Shown here: positions 29,500 to 38,111 of the stretch, piece after piece
How the letters are laid out: every line of letters begins with the position of its first letter
Position numbering within the stretch: position 1 is the stretch's first letter
Source: Shewanella fodinae
Lineage (GTDB): Bacteria; Pseudomonadota; Gammaproteobacteria; Enterobacterales; Shewanellaceae
DNA length: 64,000 nucleotides
Reading direction: 5' to 3'
NCBI RefSeq assembly: GCF_014651955.1
Contig: NZ_BMXW01000015.1
Coordinates: forward strand, 1-64,000
Notes under the pieces: model-generated
Database searches by the model: none
Told to the model about the DNA's origin: nothing
Seen by the model: only the letters and a program-made list of their open reading frames with translations
Program-made: the position numbers and the translations under genes

Positions 29500-29772
29500 T
29501 CAGGCATCAAAATGGATTTCATCCGCCAGATCAAAGCGAATTGGATACAATGCTGCTGGCGGCTCATCACGCTCCACAATGTAATCCCAGTAGTCGTTGT
29601 CAAAACGATGAAAGAAACCCTCTGTTTTCACCGCAAGACGATTGGCATACCACCACCAAACTGGGCCCCACAATCCGAGGGTGAACATAGTGAGCAAAAA
29701 ATGCAGTAAATGGACTGCCAAACGATGCCTAGCACCGCGAGAGACTGATGTGAGGGATGATAAATCTGCCAT
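29500..29772 (-). CDS. Small membrane protein of unknown function
   Basis: 90 residues from the ATG at 29772, preferred because GGAGC lies eight bases upstream. Longer versions start at 29850 or 29802. There is one strong hydrophobic segment, LHFLLTMFTLGLWGPVWWWYAN, then a charged C-terminus ending DEIHFDA. I do not recognise the family. It lies alone upstream of the frd promoter. It is probably an inner-membrane protein. Confidence 0.6.
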   Translation of the reverse strand: MADLSSLTSVSRGARHRLAVHLLHFLLTMFTLGLWGPVWWWYANRLAVKTEGFFHRFDNDYWDYIVERDEPPAALYPIRFDLADEIHFDA

Positions 29773-29972
29773 AAAACTGCTCCGATCCACACGAGACGAC
29801 ATTACCCGAGACCGGGGATTGCTCAATAACAGCTTTATTATATTCAGCATTAGACTTTGGTCTAATAAATTTTCTGACTAAGCAACTCTGTAAATAAAGC
29901 TATTTGCACCATTTTGGGGGCACTGTTAGATTGTGCAGCCACCCCGATGAAAAATCTGATAAGAGAGATCCT

Positions 29973-30431
29973 ATGCATATCCGCAAGGGCCGCAGCGAAG
30001 ATATTGCGGCACTGGTAGCCTTTAATCAGGCAATGGCTGAAGAAACCGAAGGTCTGTTACTTGATCCAGAGATACTCACTCGTGGTGTGACCACCATGAT
30101 CAACGAGCCACAACGGGGCTTTTACCTAGTGGCCGAACAGCAAGGACAAATTGTGGCGTCATTGATGGTGACATTTGAATGGAGTGACTGGCGTGCTGCG
30201 AACTATTACTGGATCCAGAGCGTCTATGTAACACCGGCCTGTCGTCGCCAAGGCATTTACCGCCAACTGTACCAAATGGTAAAGCAGATAGCGGCTGCCG
30301 ATGGTGGTGCTGCAAGCTTTCGTTTGTATGTGGAGCACGATAATCAACGGGCACAGCAGACGTATAATGCGCTAGGCATGGCACAAAGCCACTATCTGAT
30401 GTTTGAAGAAATTGTAAAGCCGAGTCTATGA
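29973..30431 (+). CDS. GNAT-family N-acetyltransferase
   Basis: 152 residues from the ATG at 29973, preceded by AAGAGAGA; an upstream extension to 29904 lacks support. It shows the GNAT fold: beta4 WIQSVYVTPACRRQGIYRQL with the acetyl-CoA loop (RRQGIY, a Q/RxxGxG/A variant) and C-terminal VEHDNQRAQQTYNALGM. The substrate is unknown. Its stop overlaps the ATG of the next gene (ATGA), implying co-translation with yjjX. Confidence 0.87.
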   Translation: MHIRKGRSEDIAALVAFNQAMAEETEGLLLDPEILTRGVTTMINEPQRGFYLVAEQQGQIVASLMVTFEWSDWRAANYYWIQSVYVTPACRRQGIYRQLYQMVKQIAAADGGAASFRLYVEHDNQRAQQTYNALGMAQSHYLMFEEIVKPSL

Positions 30432-30961
30432 AAACAGTTATTCGTGTAGTGGTTGGCTCTACCAATCCAGTAAAAATAAATGCCGCTAGAACCGCCGTTG
30501 CGACCTTACATCCAGAGGCCGAAATCCATTGTGAAGGCGTAAAAGCCCCTTCAGGGGTGGCGGATCAGCCAATGACTGACGCTGCAACTCGTCAAGGCGC
30601 TATCAATCGTGTCAACTGGTGTCGGTGCCATACTCAAGCCGATTATTATCTGGCGATGGAAGGTGGCGTCGACATCGTGGCAGCACAGGCGTATACCTAT
30701 GCTTGGGTCGCCATTGCCAACCAGCAGCAAGTTTGTCTTAGTCGCAGCGCCCACCTGCCCTTGCCGACTCGGGTTTATCAAGCACTGGAGCAGGGGCAGG
30801 AGTTGGGAGACGTGATGGACCGTATGTTCAACACGGTAAATATCAAGCAGGCGGGAGGCGCAATTGGCCTACTCACCCATGGTCACGCCAGCCGCGAAAG
30901 TACTTATACGGCGGCCTTGGTGATGGCAGCAGCACCGCTGCGTTTTCCCGAACTTTACTGA
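30428..30961 (+). CDS. yjjX: Inosine/xanthosine triphosphatase YjjX
   Basis: 177 residues; E. coli YjjX has about 170. The N-terminus VVVGSTNPVKINAAR is the phosphate-binding start of the family. AMEGGVD and the late GGAIGLLTHGHASRE block are also typical. It hydrolyses ITP and XTP, keeping deaminated purines out of nucleic acids. It overlaps the upstream acetyltransferase by four bases. Confidence 0.93.
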   Translation: MKTVIRVVVGSTNPVKINAARTAVATLHPEAEIHCEGVKAPSGVADQPMTDAATRQGAINRVNWCRCHTQADYYLAMEGGVDIVAAQAYTYAWVAIANQQQVCLSRSAHLPLPTRVYQALEQGQELGDVMDRMFNTVNIKQAGGAIGLLTHGHASRESTYTAALVMAAAPLRFPELY

Positions 30962-30987
30962 CGTTAAGGGCTAAGAGACTGCAAACA

Positions 30988-31473
30988 ATGGCTAACACCA
31001 CTTTTCGCCCACTGACAGCTGCCGACAATGCGGTTATTGCCGCCATTATCCGCGAAGTTTCCGCCGAGTATGGGCTGACGGTAGACAAAGGTTATAGTGT
31101 GGCAGACCCAACACTGGATGATCTCGCGGCTATATATCATCAACCGGGATACGGTTACTGGTTATTAGAGATTGATGGCGTTGTTGTGGGAGGCGCTGGC
31201 ATAGGCAAAGTCGCAGGACAAGCACAGATCTGCGAACTACAGAAGATGTATTTTTTGCCCACCGCCCGAGGATTGGGGTTGGGTGAACAGCTTGCACGGC
31301 ACTGTATCACACAAGCCAAAGCGGCAGGTTATCGGCAAATGTATCTGGAAACCACACAGCTGTTGCCAGAAGCGCTACGGTTATACCATAAACTCGGTTT
31401 CAAACAATTGGCCTCAGCACTGGGTAATACCGGCCATGATGCCTGTGAAATTCCGATGTTGCTGGACATCTGA
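30988..31473 (+). CDS. GNAT-family N-acetyltransferase
   Basis: 161 residues. Acetyl-CoA-binding motif in ELQKMYFLPTARGLGLGEQL (RGLGLG), then YLETTQLLPEALRLYHKLGF. It resembles YjgM/MarR-linked acetyltransferases in layout, but the substrate is unknown. It follows yjjX by 26 bases and may share its transcript. It is a different subfamily from the GNAT gene at 29973. Confidence 0.87.
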   Translation: MANTTFRPLTAADNAVIAAIIREVSAEYGLTVDKGYSVADPTLDDLAAIYHQPGYGYWLLEIDGVVVGGAGIGKVAGQAQICELQKMYFLPTARGLGLGEQLARHCITQAKAAGYRQMYLETTQLLPEALRLYHKLGFKQLASALGNTGHDACEIPMLLDI

Positions 31474-31522
31474 CTAAAAATCAGCCACCCAAAAAAGATT
31501 GGCTGTCCAGCTAACGAAAAAC

Positions 31523-31540
31523 TTGCTAGCGTGCTAGCAA
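31523..31540. promoter_or_regulatory. Operator-like palindrome before tas
   Basis: TTGCTAGC-GT-GCTAGCAA, a perfect 8-bp inverted repeat with a 2-base spacer, 22 bases before the tas start. Perfect symmetry and position suggest a repressor site, but an mRNA hairpin is also possible. No regulator gene adjoins it. Confidence 0.45.
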
Positions 31541-31562
31541 ACAGGAACTAAGGGAGCAGTCA

Positions 31563-32603
31563 ATGGAATATTTGCGTATTCCCAATTCCAACCTAGAAGT
31601 CAGTAAGCTGTGCCTAGGGACCATGACCTGGGGCCAGCAGAACACCCAGGCTGAAGCGTTCGCCCAGTTGGATCTGGCACTCGGTGAAGGTATTAACTTT
31701 ATCGATACCGCTGAAATGTATCCAGTGCCACCAATGCCGGAAACACAAGGTGAGACCGAACGCATCATAGGCAACTATCTGAAATCCCGTGGCAACCGTG
31801 ACAAGCTGGTGATTGCGACCAAAATTGCCGCCCCCGGTGGTCGCAGTGATTATATCCGCCCAAACATGGCATTGGATTGGGACAATATTCATGCAGCGGT
31901 GGATTGTTCACTGCAACGCCTTGGTGTTGACACCATCGATCTGTTTCAGATCCACTGGCCACATCGCAATACTAACTTCTTCGGTGAATTCTATTACCAG
32001 CAACAGCCCAAGGAATCACAGACGCCAATTCTAAAGACGTTGGAAGCCTTAGCGGAAGTCATCCGACTTGGAAAGGTACGCTACATTGGGGTTTCTAACG
32101 AGACACCTTGGGGCCTGATGAAGTATCTGCAGTTGGCAGACAAACACGGCATGCCGCGTATTATCACGGTACAAAATCCCTACAACTTGCTAAACCGCAG
32201 TTTCGAGATTGGCATGAGTGAGATCAGTCATCGGGAACAGTTGCCATTACTCGCATACTCGCCACTGGCATTTGGCACGCTCAGCGGTAAATATCTCGAT
32301 AATCAGTGGCCAGAAGGCGCACGTCTGACCCTGTTCAAACGTTTTTCCCGTTATACGGGCAGTGAACAGGCGCAACAAGCGACTGAAGCCTATGTGACGC
32401 TGGCCCGTAAACTGGGGCTGAGTCCGGCGCAGATGGCATTGGCCTGGGTAAATTCACGGCCATTTGTTGGTGCCAATATTATTGGTGCCACCAGCACCCA
32501 GCAGTTGCAAGAAAATATCGATAGCCAACAACTGACCTTGTCAGAAGCAGCATTAGCGGAACTTGAAGCGCTCAGTCTGCAATATCGTATTCCCTGCCCT
32601 TAA
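31563..32603 (+). CDS. tas: NADP(H)-dependent aldo-keto reductase Tas
   Basis: 346 residues, matching E. coli Tas. The TIM-barrel aldo-keto reductase signature is present: GTMTWGQ, the catalytic Asp-Tyr pair in FIDTAEMYP, Lys in ATKIAAPG, IHWPHRN with the His, and cofactor-binding NIIGATSTQQL near the C-terminus. Cytoplasmic oxidoreductase of unknown natural substrate; E. coli tas complements tyrosine-auxotroph mutants. GGAGC precedes the ATG. A perfect palindrome lies just upstream. Confidence 0.94.
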   Translation: MEYLRIPNSNLEVSKLCLGTMTWGQQNTQAEAFAQLDLALGEGINFIDTAEMYPVPPMPETQGETERIIGNYLKSRGNRDKLVIATKIAAPGGRSDYIRPNMALDWDNIHAAVDCSLQRLGVDTIDLFQIHWPHRNTNFFGEFYYQQQPKESQTPILKTLEALAEVIRLGKVRYIGVSNETPWGLMKYLQLADKHGMPRIITVQNPYNLLNRSFEIGMSEISHREQLPLLAYSPLAFGTLSGKYLDNQWPEGARLTLFKRFSRYTGSEQAQQATEAYVTLARKLGLSPAQMALAWVNSRPFVGANIIGATSTQQLQENIDSQQLTLSEAALAELEALSLQYRIPCP

Positions 32604-32630
32604 CGCACCACTGAGCAACGGGCTTGCATT

Positions 32631-32671
32631 AGGCGCACAAATCTTTGAAGATCTGTGCGCCTTTTGATTTT
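32631..32671 (+). terminator. Rho-independent terminator after tas
   Basis: AGGCGCACA (32631-32639) pairs with TGTGCGCCT (32654-32662), and inside it ATCT pairs with AGAT around a 4-base loop. TTTTGATTTT follows. It separates tas from csdA, whose start lies only 13 bases further. Confidence 0.9.
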
Positions 32672-32683
32672 AGATAAACCACC

Positions 32684-33901
32684 ATGAGCCGTTCCCCAAT
32701 TCGCCAACAATTTCCAATTCTGAACCAGATGATGGGCAGCTATCCACTGTGTTATCTCGATAACGCTGCCACCAGCCAAAAGCCGGAGCGGGTGATACAG
32801 GCGATGGATGACTATTACCGTCGTTACAATGCGAATGTTCACCGTGGTAGTTACCAGCTGTCGGCCACGGCAACCAGCGCCTTTGAGGCGGTACGTCGGC
32901 AACTGCAGCAGTTTATTCACGCCGCCCATCCACAAGAGGTGATTTTTACTCACGGCACTACCGAAGCACTGAACCTATTGGCCTATGGCCTGAACAAGCA
33001 CATTAAGCCCGGTGACCGCATTCTGGTGGACAGCACCGCGCATCACGCTAACCTAGTGCCATGGCAACAATTAGCACAGCGATGTGGCGCAGAGCTAATC
33101 GCTATTCCACTGACCGACGAACTGCGACTGGATCGGCAAGCATTAAGGACATTACTGCAACAGCCCACTAGATTGGTCGCCCTAAATCACGTATCCAATG
33201 TGCTTGGCACCGTTAACGATATTGCAGCCTTGGCGCAGGAAATCCGCGCCGCGGGGGCTATTTGTGTCGTAGATGGTGCCCAGGCTATTGGTCATCTGCC
33301 AGTAGATGTACAACAACTTGGCTGTGATTTTTATGCGTTTTCAGGCCATAAGATGTATGGTCCTACCGGAGTTGGCGTGCTGTGGGGACGACTGCCGTTA
33401 TTAGCAACGTTGGAGCCTATGCTTACCGGCGGCGAAATGATCAAAACCGTGAGCTTTACCCAGACTGAGTTTGGCGAACTCCCCTTCCGTCTGGAGGCAG
33501 GCACACCGCCGATTGCCGAAGTGATCGGCTTGGGTGCAGCCATCGACTTTCTTAACAGTGTTGACCGCAACAACGCGCAGCAGCAGGAACAACAATTGCT
33601 GCAGCAGTTACAGCAACAACTCGCCGCGCTACCGGGAATTACGCTTTACGGTGCCCATGCAGACAACCGCGGCGCAATTGCGTTTAACCTCGCAGGTGAA
33701 CACCACCAAGATGTGGGGATTTTGCTGGATCAACAAGGCGTTGCCATTCGTTGCGGTCATCACTGTGCCATGCCATTGATGGACGCCATGGGGCTAAAAG
33801 GCTGCTGCCGCGTCTCGTTGGGGATTTATAGCAACGCCGACGATATTACTCGTTTTATTCAAGCATTACGTACCACAATTACCCTGCTAACAGGCGAGTA
33901 A
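32684..33901 (+). CDS. csdA: Cysteine desulfurase CsdA
   Basis: 405 residues, class V aminotransferase fold with PLP on Lys223 (SGHKMYGPTGVG) and the sulfur-carrying Cys357 in the short type II loop IRCGHHCAMP. YLDNAATSQKP and NANVHRGSYQLS are family blocks. It removes sulfur from cysteine and passes it to the adjacent CsdE. Type II desulfurases include SufS and CsdA; pairing with a CsdE-like gene and absence of sufABCD nearby favour CsdA. AGATAAACCACC before the ATG is a poor ribosome site. Confidence 0.93.
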   Translation: MSRSPIRQQFPILNQMMGSYPLCYLDNAATSQKPERVIQAMDDYYRRYNANVHRGSYQLSATATSAFEAVRRQLQQFIHAAHPQEVIFTHGTTEALNLLAYGLNKHIKPGDRILVDSTAHHANLVPWQQLAQRCGAELIAIPLTDELRLDRQALRTLLQQPTRLVALNHVSNVLGTVNDIAALAQEIRAAGAICVVDGAQAIGHLPVDVQQLGCDFYAFSGHKMYGPTGVGVLWGRLPLLATLEPMLTGGEMIKTVSFTQTEFGELPFRLEAGTPPIAEVIGLGAAIDFLNSVDRNNAQQQEQQLLQQLQQQLAALPGITLYGAHADNRGAIAFNLAGEHHQDVGILLDQQGVAIRCGHHCAMPLMDAMGLKGCCRVSLGIYSNADDITRFIQALRTTITLLTGE

Positions 33902-33912
33902 CAGAGGCACTC

Positions 33913-34353
33913 ATGGAGCAACCAGACCAACCGTTATTTGCACTGTTTTTGCAGCAACAACCGCAGTTACAACAGGCTGCCGAGGCGGTTGCTGCCGCCA
34001 ATCAGTGGCAGGACAAGTATCGCTTGCTGATGCAAGCGGGCAAACTGTTACCCCAATTACCGCCACAATGGCAACAGGATGCGGCGCGCGTCAGTGGCTG
34101 CGAAAGTGCAGTGTGGTTGTATCATCTACAGCAACAACAGCGACATCTATATCTGGCGGATAGTGATGCCCGCGTTGTTAGAGGTTTGATTGCCCTCTTG
34201 CTCGCAGGAATTAATAACGCTAGCGCTACCGAGCTGGCCGCCTTTTCAGCAGAAACCTATTTTGCCCATTTAGGGTTAGCAGGCCAGCTTAGCCCTTCGC
34301 GCAGCAATGGCTTGTATGCCATTGTCGATATGATGAAAAATCTATCTAAATAG
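33913..34353 (+). CDS. csdE: Sulfur acceptor protein CsdE (SufE family)
   Basis: 146 residues. Acceptor Cys63 lies in VSGCESAVWL. The DSDARVVRGLIALLLAG and QLSPSRSNGL blocks match E. coli CsdE. It takes persulfide sulfur from CsdA and stimulates it. It starts 12 bases after csdA with AGAGGCAC before the ATG, a two-gene operon. Confidence 0.94.
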   Translation: MEQPDQPLFALFLQQQPQLQQAAEAVAAANQWQDKYRLLMQAGKLLPQLPPQWQQDAARVSGCESAVWLYHLQQQQRHLYLADSDARVVRGLIALLLAGINNASATELAAFSAETYFAHLGLAGQLSPSRSNGLYAIVDMMKNLSK

Positions 34354-34488
34354 ATTTCGCGAAATTCAGCTCAAATTTACAGCAAACGATATTTTGGCTA
34401 TCACGCTTAGGCAAAATTTGTGGCATCATACGCAGCGTTGCAGGGCGGCGGTGGTTATTGTCGCACTGCAACGTCAGGAATGTCGGAG

Positions 34489-34565
34489 CGGAGCGTAGCT
34501 CAGCCTGGTAGAGCACTGTCTTCGGGAGGCAGGGGTCGGAGGTTCGAATCCTCTCGCTCCGACCA
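34489..34565 (+). tRNA. tRNA-Pro, anticodon CGG
   Basis: 77 bases with encoded CCA. The acceptor stem CGGAGCG pairs with CGCTCCG. The anticodon stem CTGTC/GGCAG holds a loop with anticodon CGG at 34523-34525, reading CCG. The GGTTCGAATCC T-arm is canonical. It closely resembles E. coli proK. No other tRNA adjoins it. Confidence 0.97.
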
Positions 34566-34590
34566 ATTCCACACTCTCTTTTGTTTGTCG

Positions 34591-35202
34591 CTAATCTAGC
34601 AATACCATCAACAATCCCGCCAACAGCATCATGCCACCAATGCCGTATGCTACGGGCTTATGCTGGGTTTTTACCAGTGTTGAGCAGGTCGCTTCCCCCA
34701 ACAGACTCATCAGCAGCGCGGCAGCCAATCCCGGTAACAATACCAACAGCAGATCATAAGGGCTGAGTCCTTGCTGCCAGCCAACGAATCCAATATTGGC
34801 ATGACCATAGGTGTAGCCATGGGAGAATGCCAACATGCCCACCAGCGCCGCCGCCACATGGGTTGCTAATCTGATGTTTCCGGCAATCAACATACCCACC
34901 ACAAATACCGACAGCAGAATACTGGCTTTGGCAATCATCAAAACCACCGATGACGGAGCTATCATCGCTCCCAGCGCCAACAGCACCAGATATGCCAACG
35001 GCAAGACCCATAAGGCGCGGCCACCTAATTGTACCGACCAGATGCCAACCCCAGTGGTTACCAACAATCCAGCAGCTAACGCGAGTGGCGGTAATTTCAA
35101 TAATGGTGTGGAATACTCACCAGACATGGTGAATGACAACAGAATTAGGGTAATAATTCCCAACAGCATGACAAAACTACGTTCAAACAGAGCTTTTGGC
35201 AT
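34591..35202 (-). CDS. HupE/UreJ-like membrane protein
   Basis: 203 residues from the ATG at 35202, chosen for a perfect GGAGG six bases upstream; the frame extends to 35256 without such a site. About six hydrophobic helices. The block VGIWSVQLGGRALWVLPLAY is characteristic of HupE/UreJ metal (nickel or cobalt) transporters. The usual preceding His-rich motif (HPxxGxDHLLAM) is absent. A later FSHGYTYGH supplies the only clustered His residues. A transport function, and for which ion, is therefore uncertain. No hydrogenase or urease gene adjoins it. Confidence 0.72.
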   Translation of the reverse strand: MPKALFERSFVMLLGIITLILLSFTMSGEYSTPLLKLPPLALAAGLLVTTGVGIWSVQLGGRALWVLPLAYLVLLALGAMIAPSSVVLMIAKASILLSVFVVGMLIAGNIRLATHVAAALVGMLAFSHGYTYGHANIGFVGWQQGLSPYDLLLVLLPGLAAALLMSLLGEATCSTLVKTQHKPVAYGIGGMMLLAGLLMVLLD

Positions 35203-35322
35203 TTTGGCCTCCCCACTTGTCCGCTTTATCAGTTCCAGCTTAAGCGGCAAGGCCAAACGCTTGTTTGATTGAGTTCAAAAAAACCTCAAAAACTGTAAAA
35301 ATTTGTAACCAACATGTGGCGC

Positions 35323-37227
35323 TTATAACTTGTTATTACCTACCACCAGCATCTCACATTTGAGGCAGTCGAATACCAATTTAAGCGTATCGTTACCCAC
35401 CTCCAACTGCATTGGCTCTGCTTTCAGCTCAGGGTGTTCTTTCGGACACAGGTTAAAGCTATAACGCAAACAATGCTTGGTGATCATCAAAGGGGTATCT
35501 TCCAACAACTGGTTCTGCTCGTAAGATGGTTCAATCTTAATCACGCCATGTTGTTCATAAAAAGCCTTAGCACTGGCATTGTTCACATTCCCTAAATAGC
35601 TGAGGTATTTCTGCGGGAACATCGCGTTGGGATCTCGCGGCCAGGGCTGCGGCCGTTGGTAATTATGCTCACGGACCTGTTCTAATGCCGCCACGGCATC
35701 GCGGCGTAGCCCATTCAACAACGCAGATGGCACAAACCAAGGCTGTGCAGTGGCAATCTCAACGTTACCAGCACGATAGCGAGTCCCCCCTAACTTGGTT
35801 AAGCTGGCATAGAGGTGTTGTTGTGCTTTTTGCGGATCGTTGGCAGTTTGCCGCTCATAACTGATACAGACTTCAGCACGATTGCCATGATGGTCGCTGA
35901 TAGCCAGCCCCAGCCCATCATCAGTATCGAACAGTTGTAAGTCGACATCCAGTAAGCGCTTGGCGGATTCTTTACTGAGTAAATTTTCAAAATCATGATC
36001 AAGGTTGCGGAACAGTTCTACACCCACCCGCAGATCGCCCGGCACCGCAGCGGCCAGCCAGACACGGTTGCCCTCAGCACGGTTAACCCGAATGCCGTTG
36101 AGCTTGGCATCTGAATGCACCGCCTTGGCAAAATCGATGGTGAAATAGCACAAACCATCACCATTATGCAGCGCTCCGGCCTCTGCACCATCGGTATTGA
36201 TCTCAAACCAATCCTTGCCGATGCGACTTACCCGGCCAGCACTCTGTCCTAAATACTTAGGCGTGCGGAAATCATTCAGACCACCATGCCGTTGGTTAAC
36301 AAAATAGTCCGTTTTACCGCGGTTAAAGCTCTTGTCTGGATTAGGGGTAAAGGTGTACTCACAACGCCCGTGTGATGAGGGTTGCAGCGCTGGCGATTGC
36401 GCCATAATTGCGTCTAGCTGCTGCCGATAATGCGCGGTGACATTTTTCACATAACTCAGGTCTTTCAAGCGCCCTTCAATTTTGAAGGAACGGATCCCCG
36501 CTTGGATGAGAGCCTGCAGATTATCAGTCTGGTTATTGTCTTTCAGCGACAGCAGATGCTGGTTTTCCGCCAGAACTTCCCCATCACGAGTCTTGAGGTT
36601 GCACGGCAAGCGGCACATCTGTGAGCATTCGCCACGATTAGCACTGCGTTTACTGTAGGCATGGCTCAGATTACACAGTCCAGAGTAACTGACGCAAAGT
36701 GCACCATGAATAAAAAACTCCAGACGAGTTTTTACCTTAGCAGCGATCACCCGGATCTGTTCCAGACTCAGTTCCCGTGCCAGCACCACCTGTGAGAATC
36801 CCACCTGTTCCAGAAACGCCACTTTTTCAGGGGTACGGTTGTCGGTTTGCGTACTGGCATGCAGTGCGATGGGGGGTAAATCCAACTGCAAAATGCCCAT
36901 GTCCTGCACAATCAGCGCATCGGTCCCCGCTTGATAAAGTTCCCCGATCAGCTTATCGGCTTGTTGCAATTCTTGGTCACTGAGGATGGTATTAAGTGCC
37001 ACAAACACCTGCGCCCCATAGCCGTGGGCAAACCGGCATAGACGCTCAATATCTTGCACACTATTGCCAGCCGTGGCCCGTGCGCCAAATGCTGGCCCAC
37101 CAATATACACAGCATCGGCACCATGACTGATAGCCGCAATGCCGTAGTCGGCATTTTTTGCAGGGGCGAGCAACTCAAGCATATTATCAGCATGAAGAGA
37201 CTGCGCGGGGGTATATATCTGTACCAT
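35323..37227 (-). CDS. rlhA: 23S rRNA 5-hydroxycytidine C2501 synthase RlhA (U32 family)
   Basis: 634 residues; E. coli RlhA (YdcP) has about 653. Peptidase U32 domain: LELLAPAKNADYG, HGADAVYIGGPAFGAR, HGALCVSYSGLCNLS and the Cys-rich RGECSQMCRLPC, with the late KHCLRYSFNLCP and FDCLKCEM supplying further cysteines, as expected for an iron-sulfur RNA hydroxylase. The C-terminal collagenase-like domain is complete. It hydroxylates C2501 of 23S rRNA. An internal ATG at residue 16 is an alternative start matching the E. coli N-terminus more closely. Confidence 0.94.
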   Translation of the reverse strand: MVQIYTPAQSLHADNMLELLAPAKNADYGIAAISHGADAVYIGGPAFGARATAGNSVQDIERLCRFAHGYGAQVFVALNTILSDQELQQADKLIGELYQAGTDALIVQDMGILQLDLPPIALHASTQTDNRTPEKVAFLEQVGFSQVVLARELSLEQIRVIAAKVKTRLEFFIHGALCVSYSGLCNLSHAYSKRSANRGECSQMCRLPCNLKTRDGEVLAENQHLLSLKDNNQTDNLQALIQAGIRSFKIEGRLKDLSYVKNVTAHYRQQLDAIMAQSPALQPSSHGRCEYTFTPNPDKSFNRGKTDYFVNQRHGGLNDFRTPKYLGQSAGRVSRIGKDWFEINTDGAEAGALHNGDGLCYFTIDFAKAVHSDAKLNGIRVNRAEGNRVWLAAAVPGDLRVGVELFRNLDHDFENLLSKESAKRLLDVDLQLFDTDDGLGLAISDHHGNRAEVCISYERQTANDPQKAQQHLYASLTKLGGTRYRAGNVEIATAQPWFVPSALLNGLRRDAVAALEQVREHNYQRPQPWPRDPNAMFPQKYLSYLGNVNNASAKAFYEQHGVIKIEPSYEQNQLLEDTPLMITKHCLRYSFNLCPKEHPELKAEPMQLEVGNDTLKLVFDCLKCEMLVVGNNKL

Positions 37228-37553
37228 GGTTCAGGACCTGCTAAACAAGAGGGGACGGAGTATAACAAAGCCACTAAAAGCTGCACAGCCGCATTTTAGT
37301 GCAATTATCCTCTGATAACTGCCTGCCTCTACACTATTCTGCAGACCAACATAGGGCGCCGATGAGATAGGCAAAGCCCGGTTTTGAATACCAAGTAATC
37401 CTAATAATAAGATAGCGGCTGGTGTCGCAATGATGGGTTCATGGTGCATTGCCGACGATAGGCGTTTTGTTATATCTCCCTCTGCCAGCGTTTAGCGTTA
37501 ACGAGTCATTTTACGGTCGCACTGAATACCTCGCCAAAAACCGCTAGCAAATC
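37228..37553. other. Intergenic region, no gene seen
   Basis: About 326 bases between rlhA and the PagL-like gene. It should contain the rlhA promoter near 37230-37300. I see no supported gene, repeat or terminator. Confidence 0.5.
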
Positions 37554-38111
37554 TCAGAACCGCCAACTGTAGGCCAAATTCAGCAAATCGATACCAGGAT
37601 TGTGTTTACTCAGCCCCGCATTGGAGTAGTGCAGATAAGTTAACGACACCGTCTGTTTACGTGTTTTCCCAAAACGAAATGCCAATCCAATGCGATCTTC
37701 GAATTGAAAATGTAATCCTACATCCTTGCCCGCAAAATAAGTGTCATCTAAAAATGCAACGCCTATTCCCCCCTCCAGATATGTATCAACCCAATGCCCG
37801 CTAGATAGCGGATAACGTAAGATAGGCGACACCGCTAGCACAAAATCAGTATCGTGTTTATGTTGCTCACCATAGCGCCAGAAATTGACGCTGGTTTCTA
37901 ATGCAACTTCAAGATCTGGGCTGATGTTTTGCAGCGTATCCAGGTAAACCTGATACGCAAGCTTTACACCATCGAGTTCTCCTTCACCATGGATGTAGTT
38001 TATCGCTGCTCCCTGACCGACCTCAGCACACGCATCTTTTGCATATAATGTACTGAATATTAATAAGAATAATAAAAAAGCAATGGTCATCAAATGCAAC
38101 TGAGATTTCAT
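37554..38111 (-). CDS. PagL-like lipid A 3-O-deacylase (outer membrane)
   Basis: 185 residues with a signal peptide (about 1-29, ending ACAEV) and an eight-strand beta-barrel pattern ending in aromatic SWRF, as needed for outer-membrane insertion. The active-site motif LHYSNAGL gives His161 and Ser163. The third residue, Glu in Pseudomonas PagL (Ser+12), is Asp175 here. PagL removes the 3-position acyl chain from lipid A. GGAGG precedes the ATG by six bases. It stands alone. Confidence 0.85.
   Translation of the reverse strand: MKSQLHLMTIAFLLFLLIFSTLYAKDACAEVGQGAAINYIHGEGELDGVKLAYQVYLDTLQNISPDLEVALETSVNFWRYGEQHKHDTDFVLAVSPILRYPLSSGHWVDTYLEGGIGVAFLDDTYFAGKDVGLHFQFEDRIGLAFRFGKTRKQTVSLTYLHYSNAGLSKHNPGIDLLNLAYSWRF

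Noticed and set aside
37231..37449. Short open frame between rlhA and the PagL-like gene
   Set aside because: It runs through the probable rlhA promoter, overlaps the rlhA gene only at its edge and has no supporting features.
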